Translations under genes and position numbers: made by a program
Shown: piece by piece, positions 61,990 to 64,000 of the stretch
How the letters are laid out: each line of letters begins with the position of its first letter
Position numbering within the stretch: the stretch's first letter is position 1
Notes under the pieces: model-generated
What the model saw: only the letters and a program-made list of their open reading frames with translations
What the model was told of the DNA's origin: nothing
Database searches by the model: none
NCBI GenBank assembly: GCA_003242085.1
Contig: QBML01000001.1
Location: forward strand, 219,216-283,215
DNA from: Pseudanabaena frigida
GTDB taxonomy: Bacteria > Cyanobacteriota > Cyanobacteriia > Pseudanabaenales > Pseudanabaenaceae
Reading direction: 5' to 3'
Length of the DNA: 64,000 bases

Positions 61990-62060
61990 AATGCTATACC
62001 AATTTAAATTCAAATCTCGTTAGAAAAGAGTTTGAGGTTTAAAGAACGGTATATAGCATT
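61990..62060. repeat. 71-bp imperfect fold-back element
   Basis: AATGCTATACC at the left end matches GGTATATAGCATT at the right, and the interior pairs further (AAATTCAAATCTC against GAGTTTGAGGTTT). It looks like a small MITE remnant. Confidence 0.55.
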
Positions 62061-62087
62061 CCAAAATCATTCGTACGATTCAGTAGG

Positions 62088-62145
62088 CTCAAGCGCTCAG
62101 CCAATGTAGACCGTTAGCTAAGCATCGTCGAAGCCGCTCTCATAT
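62088..62145. repeat. degenerate CTCAGC-GTCGAAGCC repeat
   Basis: CTCAAGCGCTCAGCCAATGT, then CGTTAGCTAAGCATCGTCGA and AGCC, match the family seen at 8441 and 23016. The rest of the gap up to 62352 is AT-rich with two HIP1 sites just upstream of moeB. Confidence 0.45.
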
Positions 62146-62351
62146 CCTTTAGGATTGTTCTTCAGACTGTTATTAGTTTAGAGTTAGGTCGGTTAGCTTG
62201 ACTGCAACAAAGATACAACATTGCAATAAAGCGTAAACTAGGAAACTACAATAGAAATACAAAAATAAGCAAAAGCGATCGCTATGGCGATCATTTCACA
62301 GCGATCGCCTATGCCAGTAACGTGCGACTTAAAAGTGCGATTCATTTAATC

Positions 62352-63524
62352 ATGCTCAACCCAGACCCAAATACAATTCAACTTACCCAAGATGACTACG
62401 AGCGCTACTCGCGTCACCTGATCTTGCCCGAAGTTGGGGTAGAAGGACAAAAGCGCCTCAAAGCTGCAAGCGTACTGTGTATCGGTACGGGTGGATTGGG
62501 GTCGCCATTGTTGTTATATCTCGCTGCCGCAGGTGTCGGACGCATTGGCATTGTAGACTTCGATGTGGTAGACACATCTAACCTTCAGCGTCAAGTCATT
62601 CACAGCACTAGCTCGGTCGGTAAACCGAAGATTGAATCAGCCAAGGCACGCATCTTGGAAATCAATCCTTATTGCCAGATCGATCTTTACAACACTAATT
62701 TGTCTTCAGCAAATGCTCTGGAGATCATGGCTCCCTATGACATCGTTGTCGATGGTACGGATAACTTTCCTACTCGTTATCTAGTCAATGATGCTTGCGT
62801 GCTTTTGAATAAGCCCAATGTCTACGGCTCCATTTTCCGTTTTGAAGGTCAGGCAACAGTCTTCAATTATGAAGGTGGCCCCAACTATCGCGATCTGTAT
62901 CCCGAACCACCACCACCAGGGCTAGTGCCCTCCTGTGCTGAAGGTGGCGTTTTAGGTATTCTCCCTGGAATTATTGGTGTAATTCAAGCAACGGAAACTG
63001 TCAAAATCATTCTCGGACAGGGCAATACATTGAGTGGGCGTTTGTTGCTATACGATGCCCTAAAGATGACGTTCCGAGAACTAAAGCTTCGTCCAAACCC
63101 AGTCCGTCCTGTAATCGAAAAATTGATTGATTATCAGATGTTCTGTGGTATTCCTCAACAAAAAGCAAACGAAATGGAAGCACAACAGGCGATCCCTGAA
63201 ATTAACGTTAAAGAACTCAAAGAAATCATTGATTCAGGTGCATCAGATTATCTGATCATTGATGTGCGTAACCCCAATGAATGGGAAATTGGTAAGATCC
63301 CTAATACGGTGCTTATTCCTTTGCCAGAAATTGAAAACGGTAATGGCGTGGAGAAGGTCAAGTCTTTGCTGAATGGGCATAAGCTGATCGCGCATTGCAA
63401 GATGGGTGGGCGATCGATGAAGGCTTTGGGCATTCTGAAGCAGGCTGGCGTTGATGGTATCAACGTACAGGGCGGTATCAATGCATGGAGCGATCAAATC
63501 GATCCTTCAATTCCGAAATATTAA
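62352..63524 (+). CDS. moeB: MoeB/ThiF-type adenylyltransferase fused to rhodanese
   Basis: 390 residues from ATG 62352 (MLNPDPNTIQLTQDDYERYS); a GTG 30 bp upstream is less likely. The adenylation domain has the ATP loop GTGGLGSPLLLYLAAAGVG, VDGTDNFPTRYLVND and PSCAEGGVLGILPG with the catalytic Cys. The CxxC zinc pairs of E. coli MoeB are absent (NYRDLYPEPP; RPNPVRPVIEKL), as is common for this fused type. The rhodanese domain at about 275-390 has AHCKMGGRSMKAL with the persulfide Cys. It activates and thiolates sulfur-carrier proteins for molybdopterin and thiocarboxylate chemistry. Confidence 0.93.
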   Translation: MLNPDPNTIQLTQDDYERYSRHLILPEVGVEGQKRLKAASVLCIGTGGLGSPLLLYLAAAGVGRIGIVDFDVVDTSNLQRQVIHSTSSVGKPKIESAKARILEINPYCQIDLYNTNLSSANALEIMAPYDIVVDGTDNFPTRYLVNDACVLLNKPNVYGSIFRFEGQATVFNYEGGPNYRDLYPEPPPPGLVPSCAEGGVLGILPGIIGVIQATETVKIILGQGNTLSGRLLLYDALKMTFRELKLRPNPVRPVIEKLIDYQMFCGIPQQKANEMEAQQAIPEINVKELKEIIDSGASDYLIIDVRNPNEWEIGKIPNTVLIPLPEIENGNGVEKVKSLLNGHKLIAHCKMGGRSMKALGILKQAGVDGINVQGGINAWSDQIDPSIPKY

Positions 63525-63669
63525 TACCAATTTTCAAAATGGCAACTCTATTTTAGGAATTAAAAACCTTACTGAGTTTGGCTTTTAATCATTTTAAGTG
63601 TTCTTAAACTTAAGATGATTGGTCTCAAGTTATATTTGAGATATTTTGGATTTAGTAGTTGAGAAAAAG

Positions 63670-63716
63670 AGTGCTTTAGGTGTACATAGTGACATCAAGT
63701 ACTCTTTTTCTTTTAT
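63670..63716 (+). terminator. weak hairpin after moeB
   Basis: AGAGTGCTT and AAGTACTCT pair imperfectly across a long loop, followed by TTTTCTTTT. It is a weak terminator candidate, 145 bp after the stop. Confidence 0.4.
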
Positions 63717-63786
63717 TCAGTAATGATGGATAAGTAGCGCTTTTCACCACACATCCTAGACTTAAATTCTTACTATCTTCAGAACT

Positions 63787-63880
63787 ATAGCAATGCAATT
63801 TTTAATTAGGACATAAAACCCCAATAAATAGAGGCGGCACGAAGTACTGGCTCTATTTATTGGGGTTTTGATTTGTCCTA
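63787..63880. repeat. palindromic element, AATAAATAGAGG arm
   Basis: TATAGCAATGC flank, GGACA, then the hairpin 63815-63869 (AAAACCCCAATAAATAGAGG start; three mismatches near the loop) and TGTCC. The arm interior equals that of 23279 although the outer ends differ. Confidence 0.85.
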
Positions 63881-63897
63881 GCTATCTCTTTCATAGC

Positions 63898-64000
63898 TAT
63901 AGCAGTAGCCAGTTATGTTAGGACAAAAGCAAAACCCAGAAGTGAGTTGCGGCGCGAAGCGCCGCAACTCACTTCTGGGTTTTATGTCTTAACTTACTTG
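63898..64000. repeat. palindromic fold-back element, right copy
   Basis: Near-identical to 365-475, in the same orientation: hairpin 63931-63983 with loop GAA and outer repeats AGTTATGTTAGGACA / TGTCTTAACTTACT. It is cut off by the window edge. Confidence 0.88.

Noticed and set aside
605..63524. Many long open frames opposite or out of phase with real genes (for example opposite mscL, ndhB, smc and moeB)
   Set aside because: They overlap clear protein families, lack ribosome binding sites and have no domain-like content; HIP1-rich codons keep opposite frames open.
365..64000. CRISPR array
   Set aside because: Repeated sequences are dispersed single hairpins; no regular repeat-spacer spacing was seen and no cas genes are present.
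1..64000. tRNA, rRNA, tmRNA or other standard RNA genes
   Set aside because: Reading through the intergenic gaps I found no TpsiC-like GTTCRAnTC blocks in cloverleaf context and no rRNA sequence.
365..64000. Composite transposon bounded by the two terminal elements
   Set aside because: The elements are about 100 bp, in direct orientation, and the interior is mostly housekeeping; no transposase was found.

Overview
The window is chromosomal DNA from a phycoerythrin-containing cyanobacterium. The evidence is direct: a phycobilisome linker and bilin-lyase operon (cpeC-D-E-X-S-T-R), ndhB and ndhCKJ, rpaB, a high-light-inducible protein, ferrochelatase with a chlorophyll-binding tail, heme oxygenase, an iron-uptake-type porin, several cyanobacteria-only DUF families, and very frequent HIP1 octamers (GCGATCGC). 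The dense population of short palindromic elements with interchangeable arms suggests a Pseudanabaena-like filamentous lineage; that placement is an inference.

Layout. 1-2.7 kb: a mechanosensitive-channel gene with a stop at codon 7, a membrane protein, mscL and a lipoprotein-like protein. 2.7-12 kb: a dihydroorotase homologue lacking its metal-binding histidines, homoserine dehydrogenase, DUF1830, an FGGY sugar kinase, DUF3119, a HEAT-repeat protein and a large SLH porin. 12-23 kb: a Zam-like RNase II/R homologue without catalytic aspartates behind a structured leader, a CLC transporter, a two-gene unit in which a GUN4 domain appears split between two proteins (the second also carrying an HPt domain), DUF3352, rdgB and a DHH phosphoesterase. 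23-32.8 kb: a seven-domain hybrid histidine kinase, DUF3288, a glycosyltransferase, a GIY-YIG protein and ndhB. 32.8-35.4 kb: an accessory patch with a MerR-like/HEPN-like fusion, a frameshifted DUF433-type remnant, an antitoxin with a nonsense-mutated VapC toxin, and an HsdR-N-type nuclease domain. 35.4-42.4 kb: rpaB and hli divergent around HLR1-like repeats, lspA, a ParA/coiled-coil pair that fits McdA/McdB (carboxysome positioning), and smc. 42.5-44.4 kb: an AbiE-type toxin-antitoxin pair. 44.5-52 kb: the phycoerythrin linker/lyase operon, an L-box-like site upstream of cpeC, and a HEAT/ankyrin/unknown three-gene operon. 52-64 kb: hemH, heme oxygenase, ndhCKJ, a nuclease-like protein, glmS, a Tat amine oxidase, comF, DUF1825 and moeB-rhodanese.

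How the parts fit. Heme oxygenase supplies biliverdin for bilins. CpeS and CpeT are bilin lyase-family proteins for phycoerythrin, CpeC/D/E attach phycoerythrin to rods, and CpeR is the family activator of phycoerythrin genes. RpaB, hli and the Hlip-tailed ferrochelatase belong to light-stress control of pigment synthesis. NdhB/C/K/J are core subunits of the photosynthetic NDH-1 complex.

Points most worth a second look: the split GUN4/HPt pair, the CpcD-domain protein with a long tail inside the cpe operon, hairpins in most cpe intergenic gaps (one covering the cpeT ribosome binding site), the reverse-oriented L-box, the catalytically degenerate Zam and dihydroorotase homologues, the decayed toxin-antitoxin island, and a palindrome (ACCTTAAGGT) shared by the promoters of two accessory loci.
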